A DNA stretch of 27,198 nt, taken from positions 1 to 27,198 of the forward strand of contig CAYQZV010000025.1 in the NCBI GenBank assembly GCA_964422145.1. Direction: 5' to 3'. The DNA comes from JACNKV01 sp964422145. Its GTDB lineage: Bacteria; Fidelibacterota; Marinisomatia; Marinisomatales; JACNKV01. The notes under the pieces are model-generated. The model searched no databases. It saw nothing but the letters and a program-made list of their open reading frames with translations, and had not been told where the DNA came from. A program made the translations under genes and the position numbers. Shown piece after piece: positions 8,453 through 15,966 of this stretch; position 1 is the first letter of the stretch; each line of letters starts with the position of its first letter.

Positions 8453-8956
8453 ATTGATGTAGGACAAAGAGGTTTAACATTTGAAGATAAAAAAGCACTT
8501 ATATCTTATCTTAGTAAGAAAATGAAAGTTTTTATTTCTTCAGAAGAAGAATTACCAATAAAGTTAAAAAAATATAAGATTAAAATTGCACCAAATAAAT
8601 TTCATGATGCACTTGCTTTCAGCTCATTATATATAGGAGAAGGTGGAACGACAGCGTCTGAGGCAGCAATGCTGGGTGTGCCAACAATTTATATTAATAC
8701 ACTTGTGATGGGCTACCTAAAAGAACTTCAGCATGAAGAGGTTGTAAGTTATTTTTCTAGCTTTCAAGGTGTAACGGAAAAGGTTGAAGAAATCATCAAA
8801 ACATCAAATGCGCGCGATCTTCACAAAGTAAAAAGAGATAAATTTCTTATTAGTAAAATTGACCCAACAGCATTCATGGTGTGGTTTATTGAAAATTATC
8901 CCAAAAGCGTAGAAATACTGAAAAAGAACCCTGATTATCAATATCGATTTAGATGA
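8453..8956 (+). pseudogene. 5'-truncated DUF354 gene (C-terminal half only)
   Basis: An in-frame stretch beginning right after a TAA at 8450 encodes DVGQRGL... and continues to the stop at 8956. It aligns with residues of about 191-355 of the intact DUF354 protein at 2770-3837: GQTGL/GQRGL, the IGEG(G/A)TTA(S/A)EA loop, INTL, and the VWFIENYP tail. About 190 N-terminal residues are missing. An ATG at 8522 could give a 144-aa product, but half the fold would be absent, so function is doubtful. Its TGA overlaps the ATG of the long sugar transferase (ATGA, 8953-8956), so translation through the fragment may still help that gene start. G+C rises to the level of the downstream genes within this fragment, marking a joint. 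Confidence 0.75.
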
Positions 8957-10833
8957 TTAATCTTATCATCAATTTATTTATACTATTTTCAACGTTTATT
9001 GCTGTTTATTACTTGAAAACATCATCAATCATTCCAGGCGGGTACTATGCGGTGCTTTTGCCCATCTATATTGTTATCTTTCTGTCTTTCTCTGCTTATT
9101 TCAATTCAAAACAAACCAACTTCAAAAAACAAATAAAATCCAATCTTTATATTTTTATCTTTACACTTTTTACTATGAGTTTTATCATTTCGGTTACGGA
9201 CTTATACGAAGTATCTCGAATGTTCATTCTCTATGTTATTGCCATATCCGTTATTTTACATTGGATGACAGGATTCCTATGGGAAAAGAGTAAGGATGAC
9301 ACAAAAGGATCCTTAGAGATCAATGGTGCTGTCTTTCGAGTGAAAAGACTGATCATCAGTTTTTTAATACTAATATTGTCATTCGTATTGATGAATTATT
9401 TCAAAGCAGAAAGAGTAGTCTTATATCCGTGGACAGAAGAAATGCTGCCGATTCTTATTGGTTTCTGGGGATTGGCAGGGGTCATCACACGTAAATTTTA
9501 TGCGTATAACTCTATAAATATCTATTATAAAATGGCTCCGATTCTTAAGTCCAATATTTTTATAATCCTTTTTGCAGCATTTGCCTACTTCTTTTTCCGT
9601 TTAGAATGGGTAAGCCGCGATTTGCTTTTTGGTACAATTCTGATTAATGCTGTTTTAGAAGCCTCTGCATTTTCATTGGTGTTCTTATTCCGCCGCACAA
9701 AATCTATCTATGTATCTGAATCCAAAGGATACGATCAGCAAAAACCATTATCGATAGAGACAAATTCAAAGGGTATTTCACTCAATGAAAAACTGTCTGC
9801 TTTGCCTTGGTTTCAAGATAAGAAACTGATCGAGTTTATTAGCCAAGGATTTAGAGATCACCAATGCGAAAACGATACAACCGTCATTATGGAAACAACA
9901 AACCCGTTGAATTTTCATCCCTTCTCAGATGGGTCGCAGACTTTATTCATTAACCTTTCATTGATGAATGATCTAATGTCCATTTCAGCAATGCTGCGTA
10001 CTCTGCGGAACAAACTTCAACCCGGCGGGATCTATATTGGTTCATATTCACCTCTTGAAGCGGCATATGATCAGTTAAAAGAAAAAATGCCCGATTTCAT
10101 GTTTTTCATTCATTATCCTCTTCATTTCCTCTTGTTCAGGATTATCCCAAGATTACCGGGAATTAATGTCCTGTATTTCCATATCACTAAAGGGAAGGGG
10201 AGATTTCTTTCCACAGCAGAAATCTACGGAAGATTAAGCTACTGGGGGTTCAGAGTTGAAAAAACAATCCAGGTTGACCACAAGATTTATTTTATTGCGA
10301 AATTGGTAAATACTACCTCCACTGAACAAAATCCATCTTATGGTCCCTTTGTCAAACTAAAACGGATTGGGCTGAATGGTGATTTGATATCGATCTACAA
10401 ATTCCGCACAATGCATCCCTACAGTGAGTTTATTCAAAAAGAAGTATTTGAGAAGAATCATTTGAATGAATCCGGGAAGTTGAATAATGACTTTCGTGTT
10501 ACACGTTGGGGAAAAGCTCTGCGTAAACTTTGGATTGATGAGCTTCCTCAACTCATTAATTGGGTGCGAGGAGATGTAAATTTGGTAGGTGTCCGAGCGT
10601 TAAGCGAACACTATTTTTCATTATATCCAAAAGAGCTCCAGGATTTACGTACTCAATTTAAACCCGGGCTTGTTCCGCCCTATTATGCAGATATGCCAAA
10701 AACTTTCGATGAGATTTTAAACAGCGAACGAAACTATTTAAATCGAAAAAAGACAAACCCGTTTACGACAGACGTGATCTATTTTTGGAAAGCATTTAAA
10801 AACATTGTTTTTAAAGGGGCGCGAAGCGGTTGA
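8953..10833 (+). CDS. Long bacterial sugar transferase (phosphoglycosyl transferase) with multi-TM N-terminus
   Basis: Protein of 626 aa in three parts. Residues 1 to about 250 hold roughly seven or eight hydrophobic helices. Residues of about 260-430 are a soluble region with a weak methyltransferase-like look (NKLQPGGIYIG) and the conserved TKGKGRFLSTAEIYGR. Residues of about 435-626 are the transferase domain: YGPFVKLKRIG, YKFRTM, DFRVTRWGKALRK, WIDELP (Asp-Glu dyad) and NLVGVRALS. It should load the first phospho-sugar onto undecaprenyl phosphate. It differs from WbaP/WcaJ enzymes in the inserted middle domain. Translation is coupled to the truncated DUF354 frame by a 4-nt overlap. It is clearly homologous to 5360-6382 from the middle domain onward. 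Confidence 0.85.
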   Translation: MINLIINLFILFSTFIAVYYLKTSSIIPGGYYAVLLPIYIVIFLSFSAYFNSKQTNFKKQIKSNLYIFIFTLFTMSFIISVTDLYEVSRMFILYVIAISVILHWMTGFLWEKSKDDTKGSLEINGAVFRVKRLIISFLILILSFVLMNYFKAERVVLYPWTEEMLPILIGFWGLAGVITRKFYAYNSINIYYKMAPILKSNIFIILFAAFAYFFFRLEWVSRDLLFGTILINAVLEASAFSLVFLFRRTKSIYVSESKGYDQQKPLSIETNSKGISLNEKLSALPWFQDKKLIEFISQGFRDHQCENDTTVIMETTNPLNFHPFSDGSQTLFINLSLMNDLMSISAMLRTLRNKLQPGGIYIGSYSPLEAAYDQLKEKMPDFMFFIHYPLHFLLFRIIPRLPGINVLYFHITKGKGRFLSTAEIYGRLSYWGFRVEKTIQVDHKIYFIAKLVNTTSTEQNPSYGPFVKLKRIGLNGDLISIYKFRTMHPYSEFIQKEVFEKNHLNESGKLNNDFRVTRWGKALRKLWIDELPQLINWVRGDVNLVGVRALSEHYFSLYPKELQDLRTQFKPGLVPPYYADMPKTFDEILNSERNYLNRKKTNPFTTDVIYFWKAFKNIVFKGARSG

Positions 10834-10844
10834 CAAAACACGGG

Positions 10845-10963
10845 TGTCATTCTGATCCCGACTTGTCGGGAGAAGAATCTCAAATGTTATTTTATTCATC
10901 ATACATTATTTTTTCATAAAGAAGCTTGAGATATTTCAGTCATTTCATTCCTTCAATATGACA
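10845..10963. repeat. Interspersed palindromic repeat, type 1 copy A
   Basis: Begins TGTCATTCTGATCCCGAC and ends ...ATATGACA. It contains the hairpin TCCCGAC-TT-GTCGGGA. Two other type-1 copies lie at 14467 and 15967. The termini (TGTCATT/ATGACA) are imperfect inverted repeats, as in miniature non-autonomous elements. The right half is degenerate compared with the other copies. Confidence 0.75.
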
Positions 10964-10996
10964 AAATAGGTGGATAATTAGGAAAAATAAAATTTA

Positions 10997-11121
10997 TGTC
11001 ATTGCGAGCGAAGTGGGGTTGAGGAGAATTACGACGAAATCCCGCACCGTAGATCGGGACAAACTCTTAATATTGACGAATGCAAAGAGATCACGTCGTC
11101 GTTACACTCCTCGTGATGACA
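10997..11121. repeat. Interspersed palindromic repeat, type 2 copy B
   Basis: Begins TGTCATTGCGAGCGAAG and ends CTCGTGATGACA, with GAGATCACGTCGTCG inside the right arm. The outer arms are imperfect inverted repeats. Together with 10845-10963 and 11155-11277 it fills the 458-nt gene-free stretch between the sugar transferase and the GIY-YIG gene. Confidence 0.75.
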
Positions 11122-11154
11122 TGATGGATGTTTTGGGGATAGAAATAGAATATC

Positions 11155-11277
11155 TGTCATTGCGAACCCGGCTTCTCGGGTGAAGCAATCTCTATACATT
11201 ATACAACGGGGAGAGATCATTCTGCTACGCCAAGGCTTCGAAGAACATGCCGTGTCACTTCGTTCCTCGTGATGACG
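11155..11277. repeat. Interspersed palindromic repeat, type 2 copy C
   Basis: Begins TGTCATTGCGAACCCGGCTT, has GAAGCAATCTC and GAGAGATCATTCTG in the middle, and ends TTCCTCGTGATGAC. It stops 14 nt before the GIY-YIG start codon, so the repeat directly abuts that gene. Confidence 0.75.
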
Positions 11278-11291
11278 AATAAGATGGAATT

Positions 11292-11597
11292 ATGAATGAA
11301 AAAACGTACTATGTATACATGATGACAAACAAAGGAAATACAGTCATTTACACTGGTGTTACAGGTGATCTGGAAAACAGAATTTGGACACACAAAAATA
11401 AAACAGATCCTAAATCATTTACTGCTCGATACAATTGTAACAAACTGGTATGGTATGCTGAAACCAATGATGTTTATGCCGCGCTTGAAGAGGAAAAAAG
11501 AATTAAATCCGGTTCAAGAGCAAAGAAAATAAACAGGATAGAATCTTTGAACCCTGAATGGAAAGACTTATCTGAAGGATGGACACATCCATCATAA
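11292..11597 (+). CDS. Small GIY-YIG nuclease-domain protein (UPF0213/YhbQ-like size)
   Basis: Protein of 101 aa made of a single GIY-YIG domain: YVYMM (GIY position, residues 7-11), YTG (YIG position, 20-22), Arg30 and His34 in ENRIWTHK, and Glu in the EEEKRIKS helix (about 66-72). All expected catalytic positions appear present. Stand-alone domains of this size are a common bacterial family with poorly known function; some act in DNA repair or as structure-specific nucleases. Three palindromic repeats lie directly upstream and three full or partial ones directly downstream, so the gene sits inside a repeat cluster that separates the sugar transferase from the Wzi-like gene. I infer that gene and repeats arrived or spread together. 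No clear ribosome binding site is visible. Confidence 0.85.
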   Translation: MNEKTYYVYMMTNKGNTVIYTGVTGDLENRIWTHKNKTDPKSFTARYNCNKLVWYAETNDVYAALEEEKRIKSGSRAKKINRIESLNPEWKDLSEGWTHPS

Positions 11598-11601
11598 AAT
11601 A

Positions 11602-11718
11602 TGTCATTGCTAACCCAATTCCTCAAAATGTCATTGCGAGGGAAGTATGACCGACAAAATGTCAAGAGCTTATCAAACAGCAGGAGATCACGTCGTCGCT
11701 TCGCTTCTCGTGATGACA
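11602..11718. repeat. Interspersed palindromic repeats, type 2: partial copy plus copy D
   Basis: A short left-end fragment (TGTCATTGCTAACCC, 11602-11628) is followed by a complete element 11629-11718 starting TGTCATTGCGAGGG and ending CTTCTCGTGATGACA. Its right arm contains GAGATCACGTCGTCGCTTCG. It begins 4 nt after the GIY-YIG stop codon. Confidence 0.75.
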
Positions 11719-11725
11719 GATAATG

Positions 11726-11818
11726 TGTCATTGCGAATCCCGCTTGCGGGATGTGGCAATCTCCATACTACATCAAATAACGAGAGATCGCTTCGTCGTT
11801 ACACTTCTCGAGATGACA
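11726..11818. repeat. Interspersed palindromic repeat, type 2 copy E
   Basis: Begins TGTCATTGCGAATCCCGC and ends CTTCTCGAGATGACA. It holds a perfect hairpin ATCCCGC-TT-GCGGGAT. It stops 11 nt before the ATG of the Wzi-like gene, which has no recognisable Shine-Dalgarno sequence, so the repeat may supply that gene's 5' leader. Confidence 0.75.
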
Positions 11819-11829
11819 AATAATAACAA

Positions 11830-13074
11830 ATGAAAAAACTACCCATATTATTATTGCTGATTTTCATTGTTGGTCTTGATGCAGAGATCCGGTTTAACAT
11901 CAGCCCGGAGATCAGTCAATCAACATGGTCAATACCTGTAAAGATTAATACGAACTTGCATAGATCAGTTTCGCTGAATTATTCGGGTCAGCTGTACAAT
12001 ACCACCCACCCAAGTAACCGTTACATTTGGTATTCGTATCATCGAAGCGGTAAAACCTTTTCCAATACTGAGAGTTTCTTCGAATATAATTACAACTCAA
12101 TGAATGTTTTGTTGGGCCGGAATTACAATCCGGTCGGTCATGGAAATATGTCCGGGTTGTTCATTTCCCCGACAGCTCCAAGCTTAGATCAATTATCGTT
12201 ATCTCTGCAAAACCATCATGGATTTAATTACCGACATTCGATCATGCGTTTGGATAATCGATTTAAAGAAGAGGATGGTGTTAAGAATGTAGTCAACCGA
12301 TGGTATTACTTAAATCAGGTTGGTTTTGTTTATAAAGATATTGTTGAGATCAATTTCACCGATGCCGTTATTGCCACCGGATTCAATCGCGGGCTGGAAT
12401 GGTATTATGCCAATCCAATGGTTAGCCTTTTTATGGATAGAAAACATGAACTCCATCGTAGGGAAGGACAGGATTCAACATCCGTAATTGGTGTGGGAGA
12501 TAATGATAACCATTTTGTCGGCGGTGACTGGAAAGTGAAACTGAGCGATTACACTTTCTATGGCGAATGGTTAATCGACGAATGGCAGCTTTCATCGGAA
12601 GATCGTCCTCACATGCAAACAGTGTTCGGCGCACTCTTAGGCGGGGGATATGAAGCAGAAAACTGGGGAATAAATATTGAATATGCATTAGCCGGACCTT
12701 GGCTGTATGTGAATCGAGCCCTGTATGGTTCATTGGAAAAACATGGTCAACCGATTGGATTACGATCTCCCCACAGTCAAAGCTTAAGCATCGGCGTTTA
12801 TTCCTCTTTTGATGACGTCCGATCGCTTGAAATGGTATTACGTTTTGAAGAGAAAGGTAATCAATCTTTCATTACACCTTGGAATGCCTGGGATAATAAA
12901 TTAGATATATTTGATTTTCATAAAACATCTCCGTTAGAATTGAACATCAAATATTCGAATAAGAATAATTTGTGGTTTAATACAATCTCTGTTTATCATA
13001 ACTGGTTGGATAATTCAGGTACATATTTAGTGTGGAGTAAAGATTTTTCATTTTTAAAAATGGAAGAAATCTAA
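11830..13074 (+). CDS. Wzi-like capsule-assembly outer-membrane beta-barrel
   Basis: Protein of 414 aa with a signal peptide (MKKLPILLLLIFIVGLDA, cleavage near residue 18). The mature part is strand-rich with many Tyr/Trp/Asn turns. Wzi-family-like features include the LLGRNYNPVGHG segment (about residues 95-106), a YANP turn, and GEWLIDEW. It shares the YxNP and LIDEW marks with the protein at 6942-8255, and both follow a phosphoglycosyl transferase, so they are probably homologous members of two module copies. Wzi proteins bind exported polysaccharide at the cell surface; that function is inferred, not shown. A repeat ends 11 nt before the start, and the gap to the transferase gene is taken up by repeats and the GIY-YIG gene. 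Confidence 0.6.
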   Translation: MKKLPILLLLIFIVGLDAEIRFNISPEISQSTWSIPVKINTNLHRSVSLNYSGQLYNTTHPSNRYIWYSYHRSGKTFSNTESFFEYNYNSMNVLLGRNYNPVGHGNMSGLFISPTAPSLDQLSLSLQNHHGFNYRHSIMRLDNRFKEEDGVKNVVNRWYYLNQVGFVYKDIVEINFTDAVIATGFNRGLEWYYANPMVSLFMDRKHELHRREGQDSTSVIGVGDNDNHFVGGDWKVKLSDYTFYGEWLIDEWQLSSEDRPHMQTVFGALLGGGYEAENWGINIEYALAGPWLYVNRALYGSLEKHGQPIGLRSPHSQSLSIGVYSSFDDVRSLEMVLRFEEKGNQSFITPWNAWDNKLDIFDFHKTSPLELNIKYSNKNNLWFNTISVYHNWLDNSGTYLVWSKDFSFLKMEEI

Positions 13075-13120
13075 TCGCAGACTTTCCCACCACCAACGAA
13101 CTTTCAAACTTTTAACTTTC

Positions 13121-13173
13121 AACTAAAAAACTCATAACTCTTGGAGTTCCCTTATTAGGGTGCTGACCCCTCC
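13121..13173. repeat. 53-bp direct repeat, left copy (flanks toxin-antitoxin-like cassette)
   Basis: Starts AACTAAAAAACTCATAACTC and ends GTGCTGACCCCTCC. It matches 14252-14304 at 52 of 53 positions. It is internally structured: CCCT-TATT-AGGG, GGGT-GCTG-ACCC, and outer GGAG/CTCC. The two copies enclose the HicA-like/HTH gene pair. Confidence 0.85.
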
Positions 13174-13288
13174 GTGGAATAATTGACAATTTAAAATTTA
13201 GAATCTGCCTACGCTAAGGCTCTCTGCAATCGCTGAAGCTGCGGCAGACAAGTTTAGAATTGGTTTGGTTTGTGATTTAAATTAATCG

Positions 13289-13316
13289 TTGACAATTGTC
13301 ACCTTTTGTTTATAAA
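13289..13316 (+). promoter_or_regulatory. Possible promoter with palindromic operator upstream of the HicA-like gene
   Basis: TTGACA at 13289, a 16-nt spacer and TATAAA at 13311 match a sigma-70-type promoter. The perfect 10-bp palindrome GACAATTGTC (13291-13300) overlaps the -35 box and could be an operator for the HTH partner protein. The ATG at 13321 is only 4 nt after the -10 box, implying a leaderless transcript, which lowers confidence. FCB bacteria often use other promoter forms. Confidence 0.35.
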
Positions 13317-13320
13317 ATAG

Positions 13321-13554
13321 ATGGTCAAGAAAACGAAACATCCGATAGCCGTAATTGATGCTGCTATTAAGTATGCCATTGAAAATAACTGGGAATTAAA
13401 ATTGAATAAACGCGGACATGCATGGGGGAAATTATATTGTCCGGGTAAAAAACGGGGTGCATGTATTGTTTCAGTATGGTCAACACCTCGCAACCCTGAG
13501 AATCATGTAAACCAATTAATAAGAAGAGTAGATAATTGTGAGCATGGAGAATAA
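13321..13554 (+). CDS. Small HicA-like protein, candidate toxin
   Basis: Protein of 77 aa. An N-terminal helix (AVIDAAIKYAIENNW) is followed by a strand with Gly-His (KRGHAWGKLYCPG, His33 in the place of the HicA catalytic His), then IVSVWSTPRNPENH and a C-terminal helix (NQLIRRVDNC). The helix-strand-GH-strand layout resembles HicA mRNA-interferase toxins, although the WSTPRNPENH signature marks a distinct family I know only as hypothetical. It overlaps the downstream helix-turn-helix gene, as toxin and antitoxin genes do. Direct 53-bp repeats flank the pair, suggesting a mobile cassette. Role as toxin is inference; a housekeeping RNA-binding role is possible. Confidence 0.6.
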   Translation: MVKKTKHPIAVIDAAIKYAIENNWELKLNKRGHAWGKLYCPGKKRGACIVSVWSTPRNPENHVNQLIRRVDNCEHGE

Positions 13555-14104
13555 AAATAAAAACTATATATTTGCCCTTGTATTACAAGGGATTGAAGAG
13601 ATAACCACCGATTTTGAAAATGCAGTTTTTGAATCCGGGTGTGATGATGCGGTTTTATATTCAAAAAACGGCACAGTATACTTAGAATTTGACCGAACTG
13701 CAAAGACGCTGAAAGAAGCGATCATTTCAGCTATTTTGGATGTTGAAAAGATTCCCGGGGTTCAGGTTGCAGCCGTAGAACCGGCCGATTTTGTCACCGT
13801 TGCCGAGATTGCAAGACGGGCTGGTCGTACGCGTGAATATATTCGCAAGTTAATCAACGGGGAAAGAGGACCGGGGAATTTCCCCAAACCCCTATCAGGG
13901 TCATTAGCAAAAACACTTATATACAGTTGGGTTGATGTATCAACCTGGCTAACAGATAATCGAATATTATCCAACACGACAATACACAGAATTGCGTTCA
14001 TTATTAAGCGGGTAAATGATACACTTGATGTCCGTCAAAAACCATGGCATGGGCAGGTCCCGCAGCAGCTGTTAAAACAACTGAGTACAAACCATATCCA
14101 ATAA
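13544..14104 (+). CDS. Two-domain helix-turn-helix protein, candidate antitoxin/autoregulator
   Basis: I prefer ATG 13544 (186 aa) over GTG 13538 (188 aa); either way the gene overlaps the HicA-like gene. The N-terminal domain (about 1-80) has a beta-alpha-beta look: FALVLQGI, an acidic helix, TVYLEFDRTAKTLKEAIISA. Small proteins of this type commonly accompany the WSTPRNPENH family. The C-terminal part (about 82-135) is a DNA-binding helix-turn-helix: VTVAEIARRAGRTREYIRKL, followed by a wing (GERGPGNFPKP) and YSWVDVSTWL, as in Xis/MerR-like excisionase folds. I infer that it binds the toxin-like partner through the N-terminus and represses the operon through the HTH. A strong terminator follows 215 nt downstream. 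Confidence 0.65.
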   Translation: MENKNKNYIFALVLQGIEEITTDFENAVFESGCDDAVLYSKNGTVYLEFDRTAKTLKEAIISAILDVEKIPGVQVAAVEPADFVTVAEIARRAGRTREYIRKLINGERGPGNFPKPLSGSLAKTLIYSWVDVSTWLTDNRILSNTTIHRIAFIIKRVNDTLDVRQKPWHGQVPQQLLKQLSTNHIQ

Positions 14105-14251
14105 GTGTAGATTTTTCATTCTGCATTTGATTATCAATTTCCGTTGAAGAAATGTAGATGATCTAAAAAAGGCTGTTGATAGACGCACGTTTTCTTCGAC
14201 TTCTATTAATAACCGACTCAACTCATTAACTCATACACTCTTCTACCCATT

Positions 14252-14304
14252 AACTAAAAAACTCATAACTCTTGGAGTTCCCTTTTTAGGGTGCTGACCC
14301 CTCC
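14252..14304. repeat. 53-bp direct repeat, right copy
   Basis: It matches 13121-13173 except for one base in the CCCT-TTTT-AGGG loop. It lies just before the terminator at 14319. The stretch 14105-14251 between the HTH gene and this repeat shows nothing I can assign. Confidence 0.85.
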
Positions 14305-14318
14305 TTACGAGTTGTGAT

Positions 14319-14351
14319 AAAGCCCTGATGCTTCGGTGTCGGGGCTTTTTT
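14319..14351 (+). terminator. Intrinsic terminator with UUCG tetraloop
   Basis: AAAGCCCTGA (14319-14328) pairs with TCGGGGCTTT (14339-14348) over 10 bp with one G-T wobble. The connecting TGCTTCGGTG closes with a TTCG tetraloop, and a T run follows. Orientation fits the end of the HicA-like/HTH transcript. Confidence 0.9.
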
Positions 14352-14466
14352 ATATAAGGAGACAGGATACAGGAGGTAGGAGACAGTGACGCGTGACATG
14401 ACACAGAGGTTTTTTCTGATAACTGATAACAGATTACTGTCTCCTTTTCTCCCTATCCCAATTCAT
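14352..14466. other. Gene-free spacer with GGAGACAG repeats
   Basis: No coding potential seen. GGAGACAG occurs at 14358 and 14379, and GGAGACAGT (14379-14387) is inverted as ACTGTCTCC at 14436-14444. The rest is purine- or pyrimidine-biased low-complexity sequence. Similar TCTCCTGTTTCC tracts recur at about 14670 and 16170. Confidence 0.4.
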
Positions 14467-14688
14467 TGTCATCCTGATCCCGATTTATCGGGAGAAGGAT
14501 CTACATACTTAAACTTGGTGCGTGCATTATGACGTATTCGTTTCAATTCCCTGCCAAGAAAAATGTAGATTCCTCATTCCTTAGGAATTCGGAATGACAC
14601 ATCTCTTTTATTCACTTAAGATCTATCACTCAAATCTCAACACTTCTTCAATTTTGAGGTGTTCTTCAGTCTCCTGTTTCCGGTTTCC
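14467..14688. repeat. Long repeat copy F (type-1 palindromic element plus 89-bp tail)
   Basis: 14467-14599 is a type-1 element: TGTCATCCTGATCCCGAT, hairpin TCCCGAT-TT-ATCGGGA, and right end GGAATTCGGAATGACA. A tail continues to CCGGTTTCC and includes the imperfect inverted repeat AACACTTC...GAGGTGTT. The same element and tail recur at 15967-16189. The two copies bracket the aminotransferase gene. Confidence 0.85.
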
Positions 14689-14702
14689 TGTTGCCTTTCT
14701 CC

Positions 14703-15902
14703 TTATCCCAATCCTAATCCCTCTCTAAGTGCTTTTGCCAAAAACCGATATTCGTCCTCATGATTATACAATTGAGCTGAGAGTCGAATGTACCTGACGC
14801 CGTGGTGTGTCCACGGGAAAACAGGGATTTGGATTCCGTATCGGTCAAAAAGAATATTATGCAGAGTGTCACTTTCTGGATCAGATGATTGAATATCTTC
14901 CGACAGCGGTAGTTCAACCGACGCAAGAGAAGCGATCATCGAATCAGGGAAGGGAGGTATAGTGTCAAGCGCTTCACAAAGGACAGCACGTCCTTTTAAC
15001 GCCAGGGTTCGATTTTGTGTTAAAATACCATCCCATCCGTTTTCAACTAAACCCCCGAGATGTTCGATTGCGGCAGGGATACATAAAAACGGTGACGGAT
15101 CGATGGTCCCCGTCCATCCGAATTCAAATTCGAATTTTTCCTGCAGATCTCCAATAAACGAAGCACCATGACTGATTGTCAGCGGACGGATCAGCGGTTT
15201 TTTGTCCTCATGGATATGCAGAAACGCAGACCCTTTCGGTGTGCAGAGCCATTTATGGCAATTTCCTGTCACATAAGCGGCATTTAGTTTCTGTAAATTC
15301 AGTGGAACGATTCCCGGACCGTGTGCTGCATCCAGTAAAACATCGACTCCGACATCCTGTAATTTTTTCGTCAATCTTTCAAACGGCATCCTCATCCCGG
15401 TCGGACTGGTGACCGTGTCGATCATGGCTAAAACCGTGCGGTCGGTGACAGCATCCATGATCAGATTAATTATTTCGTCTTCGTCCTGTGCCCTGAACGG
15501 AATCGGAACGACGACGGTTTTTGCTCCGGAACGTTCTGCAGCAAATTCCACTGCATTACGGCAGGCTTGATAGGCATGATCCGGAACAAGAATTTCATCT
15601 CCGGGCTTGAAGGATAAACTTCGAAGTACGGTATTCACTCCGGATGTAGCGTTCGGTACAAAAGTCATCCCGTTAACATCAGCCTGAATGAAATCGGCAA
15701 GCGACTTCCGAGCTGTATTCAGAAGATCGATATACTGTCTTTCAAAGAAACGGACAGGTTCAGTTTCAATGATATCCCGAATACGCTGCTGTTCTTTTTG
15801 GACAGCAATGGGGACCGCTCCGAATGAGCCGTGATTTAAAAAGGAAATGTTTGGATCCAGCGACCAGTGTTTTGCAAGATCACTTTTCCGAGGTCTGTTC
15901 AT
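14703..15902 (-). CDS. Class V PLP-dependent aminotransferase, isopenicillin-N-epimerase-like
   Basis: Protein of 399 aa, the usual family length. N-terminal FLNHGSFGAVP is the substrate-loop signature of the CefD-like subgroup. TFVPNATSGVNTVLRS binds the cofactor phosphate, LLDAAHGPG supplies the Asp/His that contact the PLP ring, and NCHKWLCTPKGSAFL holds the Schiff-base Lys. The C-terminal RLSAQLYNHEDE motif is also typical. Members act as cysteine desulfurase-like, epimerase or hercynylcysteine-lyase-like enzymes; the substrate cannot be told here. It is a single reverse-strand gene bracketed by direct repeats (14467-14688 and 15967-16189), so it may not share the wecB transcript. G+C is higher than in the polysaccharide region. 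Confidence 0.85.
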   Translation of the reverse strand: MNRPRKSDLAKHWSLDPNISFLNHGSFGAVPIAVQKEQQRIRDIIETEPVRFFERQYIDLLNTARKSLADFIQADVNGMTFVPNATSGVNTVLRSLSFKPGDEILVPDHAYQACRNAVEFAAERSGAKTVVVPIPFRAQDEDEIINLIMDAVTDRTVLAMIDTVTSPTGMRMPFERLTKKLQDVGVDVLLDAAHGPGIVPLNLQKLNAAYVTGNCHKWLCTPKGSAFLHIHEDKKPLIRPLTISHGASFIGDLQEKFEFEFGWTGTIDPSPFLCIPAAIEHLGGLVENGWDGILTQNRTLALKGRAVLCEALDTIPPFPDSMIASLASVELPLSEDIQSSDPESDTLHNILFDRYGIQIPVFPWTHHGVRYIRLSAQLYNHEDEYRFLAKALREGLGLG

Positions 15903-15966
15903 TGTAAGATTGTTTTCTCTTTTTTTAATCTTTGTCCTTGTTTTATCAGTTATCCTAAGGAAGTAT

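Noticed and set aside
11292..11597. Homing endonuclease inside an intron
   Set aside because: A single small GIY-YIG domain without a DNA-binding tail, and no interrupted host gene or intron structure is visible; repeat association explains the context better.
11029..11731. Reverse-strand frames of 63 and 85 codons around the GIY-YIG gene
   Set aside because: They are made of palindromic-repeat sequence or antisense of the GIY-YIG gene and look like repeat-derived translations.
10845..11818. CRISPR array
   Set aside because: Repeats are long, imperfect and palindromic, differ in length and have irregular spacing; no short regular repeat-spacer pattern and no cas genes.
12431..12733. 100-codon reverse-strand frame inside the Wzi-like gene
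   Set aside because: Shadow of a well-supported forward gene; basic, His-rich and without homology.
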